NCBI RefSeq assembly: GCF_009938205.1 | Contig: NZ_AP019655.1 | Coordinates: 1,506,754-1,570,753 of the forward strand | Direction: 5' to 3' | Source of the DNA: Vibrio panuliri | Lineage (GTDB): Bacteria; Pseudomonadota; Gammaproteobacteria; Enterobacterales; Vibrionaceae | DNA: 64,000 nt | Part shown: positions 1-9,316 of the stretch, piece by piece | Layout of the letters: each line of letters starts with the position of its first letter | Position numbering within the stretch: the first letter of the stretch is position 1 | The notes under the pieces: model-generated | The model's input: the letters and a program-made list of their open reading frames with translations, nothing else | Database searches by the model: none | Told to the model about the DNA's origin: nothing | Made by a program: the position numbers and the translations under genes

Positions 1-878
1 TCATTAAGTTCAATGATCGCTTCATCGTAAACTGATTGAACGGTACGATAACTGCTCTTTAATTCTTCCCCTCCCATAGACATCAAATATATTTTGCTAT
101 AATAAGCCGCTAAATCATATTTTCCATCATCTAAGTAATTTATGGATAGAGCCAGAATAACCTTTGCATCACCTAATTCTAGCAGGCGATCAAATATCTC
201 CTTATATTCTTTATCATTTCCATTCTTGAGAAGATGATACGCGTAACTCAACATCCCTTCCCGATAACCAGAATCCGCTGAGGCTTTAAATAGTCGTTCA
301 ACCTCTCGTTCTCTTTTCCCGGGAATTAAAAACCACCCTTCACCATTTTTGTAACGCTTTGCAAGTTTATGCTGTGAGTACGCGTCCCCTGCATCAGCTG
401 CCTTCTTTAACCACTGATCAGATTCTTCCTCATCGGTCGCTAGAGCATGCATCAATCGCATTGCGTAAGGGCTACCGTTTTTCGCAAACCGCTTAATCTC
501 AGGTATCACTTTTTCATCCCATTCTTTACTATTCGTATGTATAGAACGCGATCCACCTAGTCGAAACATAGCGATAAAATTGCCTAACTCAGCGGCTTTC
601 AATAAGTACTTAGCTTCCTTCTTCGTCTGTACAAAAATATTCGTCTTATAGATATCTGCAAGCATTAAACCCGCTGATGGATAGCCATGATCTAGAGCTT
701 GAGATAAAAACGGTTTTGCCTCAGTATATTTGTTTTGCTGAAAAAGCAATGTTCCTTTTTCATAAGCTCTTTGCGGCGCTATCTCTAATGGTTCTTCCGC
801 TGCATTTAAAGAGAATGAACCCGCAGCCAAGACAGTGACATGCAATAAAATTAACTTATATATAATCCGTTTGATCAA
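1..878 (-). CDS. Sel1-repeat exported protein, partial; candidate T6SS immunity protein
   Basis: The gene runs off the left edge, so only the N-terminal part (about 292 codons) is visible. It begins with a basic, hydrophobic signal-like segment (KRIIYKLILLHVTVLAAG) and continues with tandem Sel1/TPR-like helices, for example AGLMLADIYK, YSQHKLAKRYKNGEG and REGMLSYAYHLLKNG. I chose the TTG at 878 because GGAGG stands 8 nt upstream and its first bases overlap the effector stop codon (TTGA). An in-frame ATG at 893 is the alternative. Exported Sel1-repeat proteins are known immunity partners of some T6SS lipase effectors, for example the Tle5b neighbours of Pseudomonas. Position directly after the effector, with translational coupling, suggests the same job here. 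That would place the effector's target in the periplasm or membrane. The role is inferred; the fold and the signal peptide are visible. Confidence 0.72.
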   Translation of the reverse strand, partial: MIKRIIYKLILLHVTVLAAGSFSLNAAEEPLEIAPQRAYEKGTLLFQQNKYTEAKPFLSQALDHGYPSAGLMLADIYKTNIFVQTKKEAKYLLKAAELGNFIAMFRLGGSRSIHTNSKEWDEKVIPEIKRFAKNGSPYAMRLMHALATDEEESDQWLKKAADAGDAYSQHKLAKRYKNGEGWFLIPGKREREVERLFKASADSGYREGMLSYAYHLLKNGNDKEYKEIFDRLLELGDAKVILALSINYLDDGKYDLAAYYSKIYLMSMGGEELKSSYRTVQSVYDEAIIELN

Positions 879-3800
879 AGTTGCACCCTCCATCCTTGGG
901 TAATATCCGTTTGTGTTTTCCTCAACAGATCTTGTTGATACCCATGAACATTAGCTCTTACTTCTTTATATAACTTGTGGGTAATAGCTTCTAAATTGCT
1001 CTCTACACTAGCAAGCAAGTTTTTCCTGTCTCGCTTAAGTTCAAACTGGTTGTTATCTAATTCTGGAGTTAATTTTAAAAAATCAAACATAACCTCTTTT
1101 ACTCGTTTAAACTCGAGTAAACGCCACTCTTTAATGACCGAGTAAGGATGATTTTGGGTTCTAGCAAAAGCCTCTTCTACTAGACGTTCAATCGTAGGTC
1201 GATCTAAGTCTGTTGCCAACCAGCGAAGAATATTAGCCAGCGCAATTTGCTGCATTGCTAATACTTCGTCTCTGGTAAAGTCAGTTAGTACACCACGATC
1301 TTCAAGTATTTTCGTTGATGAAGGCTCTTCCAACAAAGTCCCAATTAAAGGTCCTAGCCCTTCTGGTGGCATATAGCGAATCCATTCCATCAGGTATTTT
1401 TCCTGCCCTGTATATAAGGTGTAGGCTACCATGCCAGCGCGGTCGGTATCAAAGAGGCTTAATACGTTATCAAGTGCGTCTTTCCAAGTTGCTAAAAAGA
1501 CACCGATCTCAATTTGAGCGTATAACATGCAACGGCTGAACTTACTCATCATTGCAAATGTTTCGTCATCGACTACTTCCATACGGCGATAATTACATTT
1601 ACGGAGTAAACGCTGGAACTGCCATACCCATGCACTCAGAGAATCAGGGTTAATATCACCCTCTATGGTGAATTTTCCAGCACCATTGCCAACCTTAATA
1701 CCGATGCGTACTTTTTTATCTTTAATCCTTAAATAAATAGGCGCTTGAATCTCTTTTGCAAGCTCAGCTTTACCAGCTATTTTAACCAATGTCACTGGTC
1801 CAGGTTTGTCCTCAAGAATGTAATCTGGGATATCATAATCACCACTAGGCAGATGCCAATCTATATAGCAAGAAATCTCGACGCCCAAATGAGCTTCTGC
1901 CTTCATTTCAACAAAGCTCGGGAAAACTCCTTTACCTTCGTTTGCACTGTCATCAACACTATGATCAACCTCATCGGAAATAGCGCGTGTCTGGTATAAT
2001 TCTGGCAATTTGAAACCAAGGCCATCTCTGGTTACAGCCCCGCAAAGTGCAAAGTTAGCCCCTGCAAAACCGTAGGCCTTGACCCCCATGCGGCTTTGCA
2101 ACGCGCCAAAGCAGAACTGCGTCTCCTGCCGCTGGTTTTTATCAAAATATTGGATTGGCACTTCTTGATCCGGACGTAAATCCTCAGCAGCAGGATAATA
2201 GAGATACTTACGACCACTGAGCATTTCAACAATATTGATCTCACCTTTTGCGAGTATGGCTTCGGCTTTTAGCTCTATTTTCCGCTCTGAAACACTCGAA
2301 CTTTGCCTGTTGCCCTCTTCATCTGCGACGAGATCGATCGCAAACTCAGTTTTCTCACTGTATTCTGGCCCCGCTTTGATTTCCATTGTCGCAAAACGAA
2401 AAAACTGAGCTTGTAGCGAACTATCATAAGGTTCAACTCGTTTTTCGAGCTCCTCTGAATAGAGTATATTTTCTAAAGTTTCTTGCCATTGGGGGGCTTG
2501 GCTAAAATCTTCACCCAATGAATCAATGTGAATCCCCTTGTTCGTCAAATCATCTTTTAAAGCCTCATAATTGAGTAACCCGTTATCACTGAACCAAGTC
2601 TCTTCGATAGAAATAACATCCACGTATTGGTACATGGCGGCTTGAAAAGCCAAATCAGGTTCGACAACAGGGGACCAATTTGGCCGAGTGTGACTTTTAC
2701 TGCCTTCGGGCACGCCAAGGTGCTGATAGCTAAAATAACGCAAACCAGCAAACTTACCCATGCTATACTTGGGATTTTTCTCTCCCCTTAGATACTCTCT
2801 TAAAGGGAAATTGGCGGTATATATTCGGTCATCTGGTTTTTCTTTGTAATCGGAAGGATTCCAAAGTAGAAAACATGGGTTATCCATCTGTAGTACCACA
2901 ACTTGAGCACTTTGGTGGAGTTTCTTAGCTTGCCTTCTCAGCTTTTTAATTTCTTCATACTCTTCACTTAAAATATCTTTAGGCGGAATAGAGTAGTGAT
3001 CCGACGATTTACTTAAAGACATTAACCTTTCTCTTAAATGCTGGTTAATCTTCTCTGCGTCTATTAAGTATTGGTGATACTCAGCTAATAAAGCATGTCC
3101 ATCTTCACCATCAATCTGCCCAAGAGCGTACTCCGGCGTGGCGATACCCACCATTGCTAAGTATTTTATAGACTCCAAAAGCTGATTGAGTTTGGGTTCT
3201 TTTTCTTCTAGCTCTTTTTGCTTATCGAGTAAGTGCCACTCTGCTGCATCTTTTATGTGATAAGCGCGAAAAGTACTTTTTAGCAGCCCCTTAATGACAT
3301 CAATTCGCTGCTTTAACTGCTCAACTTGCTCTTGGGGGGTAACTTCGCGATTATCGTAAAATACTTTTTTCGCTTGTTTATATTGTGCGATGTACTTTTT
3401 TATTTTTGCTTCTCTAGGAGAAAATAGTCTGCCTCTGTCCCACAGATAACCAGCTTCAACTGCCGCGTTACGCCCTTTTTCGACTAAGTCTCGGAAAGTA
3501 CGTTGGTATGGCGCTTTGATTTTTTCCCATTCTATATGTGCTTGATATGTTTCAAAGATCTGAGTTTGGTAAAACTCTTGCTTATGGGTCAAGATATCAT
3601 CCAACCAAGCTTTAGCCTTGTCATATTCAACTTTATCTTGCGCCGAAAGAAAACTTGCTGGGTCGACATTTGCCAAACCATCAATAACACCTGCCTCTGC
3701 TAACGCATTTCTTAAGTTATCTTTGCCCTGATTCTCAATAACTTGAGTGAGTTTTTCCTCTGCCTTATCAAGAAAATCACACGCATCTTCCGATAATAAG

Positions 3801-3958
3801 TAAAATTTCTTACTACCCACAAAGTAAGCGATATCTTTATACCTTTTAGTCACTTGCGACAGAAGACATACCTCAGTTGGTATTGACGAGTTAAGTGGTG
3901 TCGACGATATGATCTCCCTATCGTTCGGCAAAGGAAGTTCTTTTATTTTCTCAGTCAT
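875..3958 (-). CDS. Large T6SS cargo effector candidate
   Basis: A 1027-aa protein encoded after vgrG and a DUF4123 adaptor, in the gene order seen for VasX-type cargo effectors of Vibrio. The N-terminal ~370 residues are charged and helix-rich (probable coiled coil). A middle part (about 540-760) is rich in small-residue beta repeats (AYGFAGANFALCGAV, EAHLGVEISCYIDWH), as in the body of several large T6SS cargo proteins. The C-terminal ~250 residues are helical. I see no clear C-terminal transmembrane hairpins like the colicin-like end of VasX and no catalytic motif I can name, so the toxic activity is unknown. Its ATG overlaps the adaptor stop by 8 nt (ATGACTGA). The exported Sel1 protein downstream overlaps its stop. 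It could be a divergent VasX relative or a different toxin on a similar delivery scaffold. Confidence 0.75.
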   Translation of the reverse strand: MTEKIKELPLPNDREIISSTPLNSSIPTEVCLLSQVTKRYKDIAYFVGSKKFYLLSEDACDFLDKAEEKLTQVIENQGKDNLRNALAEAGVIDGLANVDPASFLSAQDKVEYDKAKAWLDDILTHKQEFYQTQIFETYQAHIEWEKIKAPYQRTFRDLVEKGRNAAVEAGYLWDRGRLFSPREAKIKKYIAQYKQAKKVFYDNREVTPQEQVEQLKQRIDVIKGLLKSTFRAYHIKDAAEWHLLDKQKELEEKEPKLNQLLESIKYLAMVGIATPEYALGQIDGEDGHALLAEYHQYLIDAEKINQHLRERLMSLSKSSDHYSIPPKDILSEEYEEIKKLRRQAKKLHQSAQVVVLQMDNPCFLLWNPSDYKEKPDDRIYTANFPLREYLRGEKNPKYSMGKFAGLRYFSYQHLGVPEGSKSHTRPNWSPVVEPDLAFQAAMYQYVDVISIEETWFSDNGLLNYEALKDDLTNKGIHIDSLGEDFSQAPQWQETLENILYSEELEKRVEPYDSSLQAQFFRFATMEIKAGPEYSEKTEFAIDLVADEEGNRQSSSVSERKIELKAEAILAKGEINIVEMLSGRKYLYYPAAEDLRPDQEVPIQYFDKNQRQETQFCFGALQSRMGVKAYGFAGANFALCGAVTRDGLGFKLPELYQTRAISDEVDHSVDDSANEGKGVFPSFVEMKAEAHLGVEISCYIDWHLPSGDYDIPDYILEDKPGPVTLVKIAGKAELAKEIQAPIYLRIKDKKVRIGIKVGNGAGKFTIEGDINPDSLSAWVWQFQRLLRKCNYRRMEVVDDETFAMMSKFSRCMLYAQIEIGVFLATWKDALDNVLSLFDTDRAGMVAYTLYTGQEKYLMEWIRYMPPEGLGPLIGTLLEEPSSTKILEDRGVLTDFTRDEVLAMQQIALANILRWLATDLDRPTIERLVEEAFARTQNHPYSVIKEWRLLEFKRVKEVMFDFLKLTPELDNNQFELKRDRKNLLASVESNLEAITHKLYKEVRANVHGYQQDLLRKTQTDITQGWRVQL

Positions 3959-4757
3959 GTGTTAACTCTCTTTCTCTGTCATTCAACGCAATAGCCCTCT
4001 GCCACTTTTCTTGTTTGGATATTGGTTGGTGTAAAAGTGAAAACCAAGATGCGGGTTTAAGTAGCTCTGAATTGTTAGCCATAAACTCTGACCACTGATT
4101 CAGTTCTCGCACAGTGAGCGAATCCAACACAGCTAATAGAGCCAATGATTGCATAGCTTGCTTGACTGTCTCGATTGGTTTGCTAATCCAGTGTTTGGTT
4201 CTGGCCAAATGATAGGTGAGATGTTCAGCTTTCAGCGACTGCTCAGTGTGCGAGCTGATGGAGAGAGGCTGTAATTTATTAATGTCATTAAGTTCAAACT
4301 CATCCCAATGTTCTCTTCTATAGTCAGGTAGCCACAAACGAGAGCAATTAGGCCAACAATGTGTATGCTTCGAATCCTGTAATATCACTCTCGCCATCGC
4401 AGGCATAAAAAAACGTAAATAGACTTTTCCATCGCTTTCATGATCAGCGAGTAACATTTTTCCAAGATCTTGATTCAGCTTATCAATAGGAAGATGACTG
4501 GCTACAATACAACCCGAAAGTTGACGGCATACGTCATTTAGCAAATCCGTACATTGCAATGAGAGTTCAACCAGTCTTGGACTTTGTATTATGAGTTGGC
4601 TAAACGGCGTACCAACAAACAAATGTCTGACTTCCAGCCCTTCAAGCTGTCGGAGCAAGTTTTGCGGCTCACTATATTGATTGATATCTACCAGTAAAAA
4701 TAATGAACAGTCACGACTCACTGAACGAAAAATCCGTTCGGGATCTATTTTTTGCAT
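3951..4757 (-). CDS. DUF4123 T6SS effector adaptor/chaperone (VasW-like)
   Basis: A 268-aa protein of the DUF4123 type. These adaptors bind a cargo effector and load it onto the VgrG tip. Visible family features are the N-terminal LFLLVDINQY segment, the LFVGTPFSQL strand and a central FFMPAMARVIL region with the acidic and aromatic residues common in DUF4123. I chose the ATG at 4757, 13 nt inside the end of vgrG, because AGGAG lies upstream and the longer frame reads through vgrG codons. The stop overlaps the effector start, so vgrG, adaptor and effector should be translated together. In V. cholerae the equivalent gene (vasW) sits between vgrG-2 and vasX. The family call is confident; specificity for the neighbouring effector is inferred from position. 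Confidence 0.82.
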   Translation of the reverse strand: MQKIDPERIFRSVSRDCSLFLLVDINQYSEPQNLLRQLEGLEVRHLFVGTPFSQLIIQSPRLVELSLQCTDLLNDVCRQLSGCIVASHLPIDKLNQDLGKMLLADHESDGKVYLRFFMPAMARVILQDSKHTHCWPNCSRLWLPDYRREHWDEFELNDINKLQPLSISSHTEQSLKAEHLTYHLARTKHWISKPIETVKQAMQSLALLAVLDSLTVRELNQWSEFMANNSELLKPASWFSLLHQPISKQEKWQRAIALNDRERELTHD

Positions 4758-6832
4758 CGACACTCTTCTCCTAACGTACAAGAGCCATCCGCTTGCTGGC
4801 CGCAAATAGGGACTATATACATCCCAATCTGAGCTGAGCGTAATATTGCGTCGGCAAAATTTGGCGTGACTGATAGTGGTGGCGGTGGCGATTCAACACC
4901 GTTTGGCAAGGCCGCTATCTTGCCCCCAAACCCACTGCCACTTCCGGCACCACCACCAGAGTTAAGATTGATATTCGCGCCCGTAATCGTCACCCCGGAG
5001 GCATCCACTTTGACAAAATTCCCACCGACTTTGAATGTTTGTTCTCCGCCAGCTTCAATCACCACTTTGGCACCACTTTGTAGGTGCACCTCCATACCTG
5101 CATCAAGAGACTCTAAGTTTGCGGTTTTCTGGTGCAAACTCCCCTCAACAACCACCGTGTTGTCTTGAGTCACTTTACTGCAGCTTTCTCCTTCAACAAC
5201 CAAATGCTGATTGTGCTCAATTTGAGTAAAGCGGTCATTTTCTACCAACAAATGTTTATCGTGTTTGATGTGTGTTGTGTGATCATTAAGAATGTCGACA
5301 TCAAAGTCTTTCTGGGCATGAAGATAGACCTTCTCGCTCTCTGATTGGTCCTCAAAGCTGAGTTCATTAAAGCCCTCTCCTTGGTGAGTTTCACTACGCA
5401 ATACTGTTTTAGTTTTGTGATCAGGCAGGGGGTATGGTGGTGTGTTAGTAGCATGATATGTGCGACCCGTGACAATCGGTTGATCTGGGTCGCCATTAAG
5501 AAACTCAACAATCACTTCATGGCCGATTCGAGGGATCGCCATAAAACCATACTGCCCACCTGCCCAACCCTGTGATACTCGAACCCAGCATGAACTTTGC
5601 TCATTCCCTGCTGAGTAACGATCCCAAGGGAAATGGAGCTTTACACGCCCATGCTCATCACAATAGATTTCTTCCCCTTCTGGGCCAACCACAAGCGCAA
5701 TCATAGGACCATCAACTCGCGGCTTAGGCTGGGGCTGTGAACGCCAATTTAAATTGGCAGGAATGACTTTAAACTGATTGTGATAGGTAGTCGCACCGTG
5801 AGTTCCTTCCTCTTCTAAAGCCTGTGGTTGTGAGCCGTAATGAATCACTTCCACTACAAACCAATCACGATTAGCGTCGGTGTCCAAGTTTTCAATCAGA
5901 TCGAACTTCACCCCAGCTTGCAAAGCAACGTGATTGCTCTTACCCTCTGCCACGTGCGACTCTCGGCGTAAATACTCTAAGCGATACTGACTGAACGTCT
6001 TGCCCGTACCGTCCTCTTTATAGCGTCCAGGGTAGTCATAATGCTCATATTGATCGTGCTGAGAACTCAAGTCCGAACCAATCTGTTGTTGCACAAAACC
6101 GTAACTGGGCTTTTTAAAACTGTAGTCTTTCATTTCAAGGCGACTCGGCTCAACCTGATGGGTTATCGAGAACTTTGAAATATAAGGTTGATCAGTGACG
6201 CCCCCTGACAAACTATTGTGAATAATGGGTTCGGAAAACTTGGTCACTAGGCTGGTATCGTCAACAAAAACTACCGAGTGTTTCACATCAGTTTGCTCAA
6301 TGTAGTAGCACAATCCCTCTTCGGCACTAAGGCGGTGAACAAACGCCAAATCAGTTTCTCTGTACTGAACACAAAACTCACGCATTGCTGACGTTCCAGT
6401 CATAGCAAAACTAAAATCCTCAATTCCCATCTCTTGCAAAAGAATCGCGATAATCTCAGGAACTGTTTTTTGTTGGAATATGCGGCTGTTTTGTCGAAGC
6501 GAAAGGCGCTCGAGGGCTGGCACCAATGTTAACGAGTACAATGTGTGGTGATGACCAATTTCTCCTTGAGAAAACTGCCGTACGACCCCGTGTACATATT
6601 GAACCGGATCGCCATTAACCTTGATGGTTAACATCGCGGAGTGGTCGACTACCTGTTGCGCCGAAATCCCCTGCTGCCGACTACCCAAATCAATATGGTA
6701 ACGAAAACCATAGCAAGGCAGTGTTTGCTCAAACATCGATTGTGAAACCGACTCTTTTCCTTGGTATCCTGTTACAACAAATGTGTCTTGCGGTAAACCT
6801 TCAACAGTGAGAGTGAATGTGAGCTTTGCCAT
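4745..6832 (-). CDS. vgrG: T6SS spike protein VgrG
   Basis: A 695-aa VgrG, the trimeric spike that carries effectors out of the cell. The N-terminal gp27-like part (about 1-370) contains the usual Rhs/VgrG core. It is followed by the gp5 OB-fold section with GRVKLHFPWDR and CWVRVSQGWAG, then GHEVIVEFLNGDPDQP. A repeat-rich needle follows (DVDILNDHTTHIKHDKHLLV and similar, about 540-640). The tail is glycine/proline-rich and Cys-rich (CTLGEECRCKK) rather than an added enzymatic domain. Start at 6832 (MAKLTFTLTVEGL) matches VgrG N-termini; GAAGG lies 8 nt upstream and the 13 codons before it do not look like VgrG. Length equals V. cholerae VgrG-2 to within a residue or so. No hcp is adjacent, so Hcp must come from elsewhere. 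Confidence 0.95.
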   Translation of the reverse strand: MAKLTFTLTVEGLPQDTFVVTGYQGKESVSQSMFEQTLPCYGFRYHIDLGSRQQGISAQQVVDHSAMLTIKVNGDPVQYVHGVVRQFSQGEIGHHHTLYSLTLVPALERLSLRQNSRIFQQKTVPEIIAILLQEMGIEDFSFAMTGTSAMREFCVQYRETDLAFVHRLSAEEGLCYYIEQTDVKHSVVFVDDTSLVTKFSEPIIHNSLSGGVTDQPYISKFSITHQVEPSRLEMKDYSFKKPSYGFVQQQIGSDLSSQHDQYEHYDYPGRYKEDGTGKTFSQYRLEYLRRESHVAEGKSNHVALQAGVKFDLIENLDTDANRDWFVVEVIHYGSQPQALEEEGTHGATTYHNQFKVIPANLNWRSQPQPKPRVDGPMIALVVGPEGEEIYCDEHGRVKLHFPWDRYSAGNEQSSCWVRVSQGWAGGQYGFMAIPRIGHEVIVEFLNGDPDQPIVTGRTYHATNTPPYPLPDHKTKTVLRSETHQGEGFNELSFEDQSESEKVYLHAQKDFDVDILNDHTTHIKHDKHLLVENDRFTQIEHNQHLVVEGESCSKVTQDNTVVVEGSLHQKTANLESLDAGMEVHLQSGAKVVIEAGGEQTFKVGGNFVKVDASGVTITGANINLNSGGGAGSGSGFGGKIAALPNGVESPPPPLSVTPNFADAILRSAQIGMYIVPICGQQADGSCTLGEECRCKK

Positions 6833-7229
6833 CCTATGCGCCTTCTTTTCCACGAACAGAAACCTGCGCAAAGATCCCCCTTCACACTGGTTAAGCTGAA
6901 TATTGGCCCGAAAACCCTAGTCAGTTATCAGAGCCGGAAGTAGTCTTTGGTCTGCAGCTTGGCATTGCGTTGCCTTAAAATCGACCGATTCGCTGTTCCA
7001 CTGCTGCTGTCATGGCAAGTCAAGTCAGTCGCCAAAGTTCATTAGACCAGAAGCAGTTAAATCAAAACACGTGCCAATATGGCTTTTGTTATTTATCAAT
7101 TGGTTGGGGGAACACAATGGTCAATAGAAGTGAAAAAGTTGCTCAAGCTGAGCAAAAGGTTGCTTGCTGAGCAAAAAACTGCCCAGCAAAGAAGGGAACG
7201 CACGAACATTCAGTCAAAAATGAGCCACA
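6833..7229. other. Intergenic region upstream of vgrG
   Basis: This stretch has no supported coding region. I looked for a truncated hcp, which often precedes vgrG in Vibrio auxiliary clusters, and saw none. The only recognisable signal is a sigma-54-like promoter at 7061-7076 facing vgrG, which would give a leader of roughly 220 nt. Confidence 0.5.
7061..7076 (-). promoter_or_regulatory. Candidate sigma-54 promoter for the vgrG cassette
   Basis: Read on the minus strand, the bases are TGGCACGTGTTTTGAT. This matches the -24/-12 consensus TGGCACRN4TTGCW except for A in place of C in the -12 element. It faces vgrG, about 229 bp from the start codon. Auxiliary hcp/vgrG clusters in V. cholerae depend on RpoN and VasH, which makes the match plausible. 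The imperfect -12 element and the long leader keep confidence moderate. Confidence 0.45.
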
Positions 7230-7682
7230 TCACCCCTGAGTCGAACCATCTTCTGAGCCTAGAAGCATTTTTCGTAAGCCGATGCGTCGGTGTCCAACAG
7301 GGAAATGGTCAAAGGTGGTAAACTCTTCAAACCCAAGGCGTTTGTAGAAATCCGGTGCTTGCCAGCTTTGTGTCCAGAGCCACAGACCAGTCAGCCGATT
7401 AGCTTGCGCGTACTGTTCCGCTTGCTGCATCAATTGGCTACCCATACCACAGCCACGGCAGCTTTCATCAACCCATAGCTCGCTAATGTATAGCCAGTCC
7501 CAAAGTAAGTCGGCGGTAAGCGCTGCAATTAACTTGCCTTGCTCGTCTCTTAACGTCCAATTGAAATGCTGTTTGTTATAGGTCGGCGCCGCTAAGTTTT
7601 GGCTATGAGATTCAAGGCCGTTGGTCAGTTCTAGATGTGTTTGCGCATCAAGCGCGCCAGTCGCGAATTCAATCTTAGCCAT
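7230..7682 (-). CDS. GNAT-family N-acetyltransferase
   Basis: A 150-aa single-domain GNAT protein. Motif A, which binds the acetyl-CoA pyrophosphate, reads VDESCRGCGMGSQLMQQAE (R/Q-x-x-G-x-G/A form). Motif B ends in DFYKRLGFEEF, the usual YxxxGF strand of the family. A good Shine-Dalgarno (AGAGGTGAAAC before ATG 7682) supports the start. The substrate cannot be read from the sequence; the family acetylates anything from antibiotics to small amines or protein termini. It stands alone between the T6SS cassette and another GNAT gene on the same strand. Confidence 0.88.
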   Translation of the reverse strand: MAKIEFATGALDAQTHLELTNGLESHSQNLAAPTYNKQHFNWTLRDEQGKLIAALTADLLWDWLYISELWVDESCRGCGMGSQLMQQAEQYAQANRLTGLWLWTQSWQAPDFYKRLGFEEFTTFDHFPVGHRRIGLRKMLLGSEDGSTQG

Positions 7683-7786
7683 GTTTCACCTCTTATTATT
7701 ATCGAAAGACTCTTAGCACGTTGGCAAGAAGTCCTAATTTTAACTTAATCTTGGTGATACCAAAGGTAAAATCATGCTGTTTGCCG

Positions 7787-8386
7787 CTATCGAGCATTGA
7801 AAGCGGCTTGAGTGAGACCGTAATAAAGTTTGTCATCAAAACCATGCTCAGTTTTGTAATAATCCTTCTGACATCCCTCGGCGACAAAACCACATTTCTC
7901 CAACGTTTTGTACGAGCCCACATTTGATGCATAGCAATCTGCGGAAATCTTATGAGCACCAAGCTGATGAAAACCAATATCCACCATTAGCTGACAAGCA
8001 CGTGTAGCGATACCTTGCCTCCAAGCATGGTAGGGTAGCTGATAGCCCACTTCATAATTCCCCGTAAGGAACATCACTGAGGTCACTGCCGTCATACCCA
8101 TATATTTTCCAGCCGAATCTCTAATTACAAAGACTAGAGATTCAGCCCAATTACCTGACTCTATCGCATGTTGGGTGCTTTCTATAAGTGGATTAAAATA
8201 CCCTTCATAGAAGCTATTGTCGGCCGGTGCAAAAAACAGGTACTGGTTGACTCGTTCATCGTTTAGCATCGCAATGATATCAATAAGATCAGATGGTTGA
8301 ATCAGTGCGATAGTCAAATCATCGCCAAAAGCTACTGCGTTGCCCTGTTTAAGCTCTGTATATTTGCTGGTGTTGGGAGTGTTCAT
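7787..8386 (-). CDS. RimJ/RimL-type GNAT acetyltransferase
   Basis: A 199-aa protein of the RimJ/RimL (ribosomal-protein acetyltransferase) branch of GNAT. The acetyl-CoA loop region reads YHAWRQGIATRACQLMVD, followed by GAHKISADCYASNVGSYKTL and KCGFVAEGCQK, the characteristic asparagine-containing S-N-x-x-S and CGF segments. ATG 8386 was chosen over an upstream in-frame ATG because AGGAAAGG stands before it and the extra residues are not family-like. Members acetylate protein N-termini or small molecules; the substrate here is unknown. Transcription probably starts in the gap shared with the AraC gene. Confidence 0.87.
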   Translation of the reverse strand: MNTPNTSKYTELKQGNAVAFGDDLTIALIQPSDLIDIIAMLNDERVNQYLFFAPADNSFYEGYFNPLIESTQHAIESGNWAESLVFVIRDSAGKYMGMTAVTSVMFLTGNYEVGYQLPYHAWRQGIATRACQLMVDIGFHQLGAHKISADCYASNVGSYKTLEKCGFVAEGCQKDYYKTEHGFDDKLYYGLTQAAFNAR

Positions 8387-8494
8387 TTTTACCTTTCCTA
8401 GCGCTTGGTATACTGCGCCTCTATTTGCGGCAAATAGTAACAAAGAGTTCCGACAACAAATTGAATTTTTGCGACAATTATTCGCGTATATCGA

Positions 8495-9316
8495 TCATTC
8501 AAAGTCGCCGTAAATATCGATAGTTAAATCGCGTTTTCTCAGGTAGTTTGATGGCGTCTTGCGCAATTGCTGCTTTAGAGTGCGAATCAAATGAGACTGA
8601 TCGCTAAAACCAAACTGCTGGGAAAATTCAGTCCAATCAATCTCTTCTTCTTGCTGATAAATGGCAATAATCATCTGCTCCAAACGCATCATCTGTAGGT
8701 ACTGTTTAACACTTAGCCCCGTGACTTTTTTAAAGCTTCGTTCCAGCGTTCTGCGCGAACAAGCACAATGTTGAGCCAATGATTCAATCTCCAACACATG
8801 CTGGCTCTCAACTAACGCGACCGATTTTTGCGCGAGCTTAAATGCGTTGCTTTGGCTTGGTTGAATATGAAGTCTGTCCAGCTGTTGTTTAATCTTCTCC
8901 AGCAGCAACTTAGGCTCATCGGTTGTCATCCAAAGAGACTGCTGAAACGTTTGATCAAAAAGCGGCGTAAGCCAATCAAACCATTGGCATTGATTGGTAG
9001 ATTGCACACCTTCAGCGCTCAGACAATAAAGAGCCTCTGGGCGGAAGGTAACCCCAATTCTTTTGAGTGGTGGCTGATCATCAAGCAAGAGTAGTTGATC
9101 GTTAGCTGTCAGCAAGTGACTTCCACTTCCAGAAAGTACCCGTTTACCATCATCATAACTATAGCTTTGCTGTTCTGGTGTAAAAAGCAGATGGGCACGG
9201 GCATTTGGAATCAAATGTGGCTTAGGATCAATTTGCTCATCTTGTTCGACTTGTAAATACCATACCTGATGAACAAGCCATTCGTAGCCCTCTAATGGCA
9301 GCTTCCAAGCGATCAC
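8495..9316 (-). CDS. AraC-family transcriptional regulator
   Basis: A 273-aa regulator with the DNA-binding domain at the C-terminus. The two helix-turn-helix units are visible as IESLAQHCACSRRTLERSFK and FSQQFGFSDQSHLIRTLKQQ, followed by KTPSNYLR, the family signature region. The N-terminal ~150 residues are a ligand or sensor domain of the DUF6597-like type. It uses a GTG start that shares one base with the stop of the upstream DUF2007 gene, so the two are probably translated together. Ligand and targets are unknown. Confidence 0.9.
   Translation of the reverse strand: MIAWKLPLEGYEWLVHQVWYLQVEQDEQIDPKPHLIPNARAHLLFTPEQQSYSYDDGKRVLSGSGSHLLTANDQLLLLDDQPPLKRIGVTFRPEALYCLSAEGVQSTNQCQWFDWLTPLFDQTFQQSLWMTTDEPKLLLEKIKQQLDRLHIQPSQSNAFKLAQKSVALVESQHVLEIESLAQHCACSRRTLERSFKKVTGLSVKQYLQMMRLEQMIIAIYQQEEEIDWTEFSQQFGFSDQSHLIRTLKQQLRKTPSNYLRKRDLTIDIYGDFE

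Noticed and set aside
6833..7060. Truncated hcp upstream of vgrG
   Set aside because: I translated the minus strand looking for Hcp-like segments and found none.
7079..7321. 80-codon frame overlapping the acetyltransferase gene end
   Set aside because: Repetitive Lys/Gln-rich chance frame on the wrong strand, overlapping a well-supported gene.
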